Origin: Chaetoderma sp. LZ-2023a
Taxonomy: Eukaryota; Mollusca; Caudofoveata; Chaetodermatida; Chaetodermatidae
Length of the DNA stretch: 64,000 nucleotides
Reading direction: 5' to 3'
Assembly (NCBI GenBank): GCA_034401795.1
Contig: CM067366.1
Coordinates: forward strand, 79,679,647 to 79,743,646
Shown here: in pieces, positions 62,131-64,000 of the stretch
Numbering within the stretch: position 1 is the stretch's first letter
Layout: the number at the start of each line of letters is the position of its first letter
Notes under the pieces: model-generated
What the model was told of the DNA's origin: nothing
Seen by the model: the letters and a program-made list of their open reading frames with translations, nothing else
Database searches by the model: none
Position numbers and translations under genes: made by a program

Positions 62131-63358
62131 AATCTGTTCATAAATATATAAAGCAATTTTCGCTATCAAAATACATCAAATACAAAAAAGCCAATATGAC
62201 CTAGAAATGCTGAATTTTGATTGGTTGATGGCAGCCATGTTTTTAAACGAACAACCTTCCCTTGAACAAACTTGAAAGGCGCTTGGTCCCTAAGCATGTT
62301 TCCAAAATTTCAGCTCTATCCCTTCAGCGGTTCGGGAGAAGTTGTTTTCACGAAAGCTAGGTCATTCAAGATGGCCACCACTCAAATCAGCCAATCAGGT
62401 TGCCTTGAACAAACTTGGGTCTACCACTGCCACAGATTATGTGTTATGAGGTTTGAATCAATTCCTCCAGCGGTTTCGGAGAAGATTTTTCAGTGTTTCT
62501 AAAAATCAGCCATTTTGGCCGACGGCCATCTTGGATTTTGACCGATCCGCTTCGTTTGAACAAACTTAGATCTCTATGCCCTATGAATGCTTCCTCCCAG
62601 ATATAATTGAGATCGGCCAAGTGGTTCTTGAAAAGAAGATGTTTAAAGAATTCCCAATTGCTTTACTATGGGCCCATTGCTTTACTATCGGAGACTATGG
62701 CGTGAAAACAAACCAAGATGGCAGGAAAACCGTTTATCCGACAGTCTCGAAAGTGGGATATTTGAACTGGCCACACTGATAAGAATATATAAAGCAATTT
62801 TCGCCATCAAAATACATCAAATACAAAAAAACCAATATGACCAAGAAACGCTAAATTTTGATTAGTTGATGGCGGCCATATTTTTTAACGAATAAACTTC
62901 CCTTGAACAAAGTTGAAAGGCCCTTGGTGCCTAAGCATATTTACAAAATTTCAGCTCTATCCCTTCAGCGGTTCGGGAGGTCTTTTTCGCAAAAACTAGG
63001 TCATCCAAGATGGTCGCCAGCCAAATCGTCCAATCAGGTTGCCTTGAACAAAATTGGGTCTACCGTTGCACTAGATGATGTGTTATGAGGTTTGAATCAA
63101 TTCCTCCAGAGGTTTTGGAGACAATTTTTTAGTGTTTCTAAAAATCTGCTATTTTGGCCGGCGGCCATCTTGGATTTTGGCTGATCGGCTTCGTTTGAAC
63201 AAACTTTAATCTCTATGCCCTAGGGATGCTTCCTGCCAAATATAATTGAAATTTGCCAAGTGGTTCTTGAGAAGTCGTTTAAAGAAAAAGTTGACGGACA
63301 ACGGACGGACGGTCGCCACGGCATAAGCTCACTTGGCCTTTAAGGCCAGGTGAGCTTA
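62130..63358 (+). repeat. Type A element, 5'-truncated
   Basis: Closely similar to 1400-2610, including the doubled CCCATTGCTTTACTATGGG and the GGCCGACGGCCATCTTGG inverted core. Ends in TTTAAGGCCAGGTGAGCTTAA. Confidence 0.75.
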
Positions 63359-63404
63359 AAAATGAGAGAAGCTCATCAAAATATGTACACCTAAATTATA
63401 TTTT

Positions 63405-64000
63405 CAAAATCGATAAAGCGAGAGGATTCGAGGTGTCACGGAGGTAATGGTTGGTGAAACTTGACTAACACTTCCACTGGGCTACCGACATAATGTCGTC
63501 CACAGGGGCCCCATTAAACAGGGCGGTGGAAGCGTTGGCAAAGTCAACTTGTTTACCTGTGCTGGATTTATGACAAAATTGAATACATTCTACAATCCAC
63601 CTGGAAATGGTGTCCTTGGTAGCCCTACCATGAGGTTCAATATACGACAACCATAACACTGATGGGTCCGTCAAAGCTGGTAAAACTATTGGTTGACCTG
63701 GATATTTCAAAGACTGTTTTTTTAGCCATGAAATTTATCCTTAGTAGAAGACTACGGCCTTCCCTGTAACCACATAACGGTCTGCCTCGGCTGATAAGAC
63801 ATGAATTTCGCTTCTCCGCCTTGCCGAGGCCGCAGCAATTAAAAATACATCTTAAAGAGTCAACATTTTCATAGAAATGGAACTTAGTGGTTCAAATGGC
63901 TTATCAGCTAATACCTGTAGCACTAGTGATAAACTCCAAGACGGAATGACAGGGGGATTCCTTGGTCTTAGATGACCATGCCTTTAATTAAAGTATTTAA
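63405..64000 (-). pseudogene. DIRS tyrosine recombinase fragment, third element
   Basis: The minus strand reads MKYPGQPIVLPALTDPSVLW, RATKDTISRWIVECIQFCHK, then ASTALFNGAPVDDIMSVAQW. These are the counterparts of [27 protein letters not shown] and [20 protein letters not shown] in the 50.8-kb recombinase. The H-x-x-R box is deleted. Upstream coding (63720-64000) continues with frame breaks (e.g. RRRSEIHVLSAEADRYVV-like sequence across 63720-63830) to the window edge. Confidence 0.7.

Overview
This is eukaryotic nuclear DNA: AT-rich, without operons, with one clear intron-containing gene in a dense field of transposable elements. The repeats (short elements ending in a GGCC-loop-GGCC hairpin plus GTGAGCTAA, DIRS retrotransposons, a Penelope-like element, a LINE with RNase H, hAT-type and TTAA-flanked miniature elements) suggest a marine invertebrate, most likely a bivalve or other mollusc. 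That placement is an inference from repeat style and from PAICS divergence, not a proven identification.

The main gene is PAICS, the fused SAICAR synthetase / AIR carboxylase of purine synthesis, on the minus strand from 59955 to 25058. I rebuilt all eight coding exons with matching splice phases: 59928-59955, 48460-48657, 46774-46952, 32694-32901, 31289-31458, 30492-30669, 27250-27408 and 25058-25221. They sum to 1284 nt, or 427 codons plus stop, against 425 residues in human. The first exon is only 28 coding nt and lies 11.3 kb upstream of exon 2. A 3-codon upstream ORF overlaps its start codon. A second, tentative minus-strand gene (exons 15195-15357, 8794-8886, 4009-4193) would encode a secreted protein of unknown identity and run off the left edge.

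Layout. 1-25 kb: arrays of AAGATGGC-core repeats, hairpin miniature elements, a decayed LINE end and the tentative secreted gene. 25-33 kb: the 3' half of PAICS, with a Penelope-like insertion (25329-25999) and 176-bp tandem repeats in its introns. 33-46.8 kb: PAICS intron 3 (13.9 kb), holding an eight-copy palindromic satellite (34.4-35.7 kb), a hAT miniature element (35713-36212), a full-length but broken LINE (36770-40736) and a hAT element (41747-43339) nested in a repeat array. 46.8-48.7 kb: exons 3 and 2. 48.7-59.9 kb: intron 1, with a structurally complete 7.1-kb DIRS retrotransposon (49964-57044), a GC-rich segment ending in a LINE-like tail, and the end of a second DIRS family (59134-59780). 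60-64 kb: more AAGATGGC-core repeats and a third DIRS fragment.

Nearly all other open frames are translations of repeats and are not annotated as genes. The most notable items are the DIRS element, whose terminal repeats and internal complementary region allow its ends to be read to the base; the recurrence of a YY1-like AAGATGGCCGCC core in several unrelated-looking repeat families; the hidden secreted gene; and the long-stem hairpins that recur in at least three miniature families.
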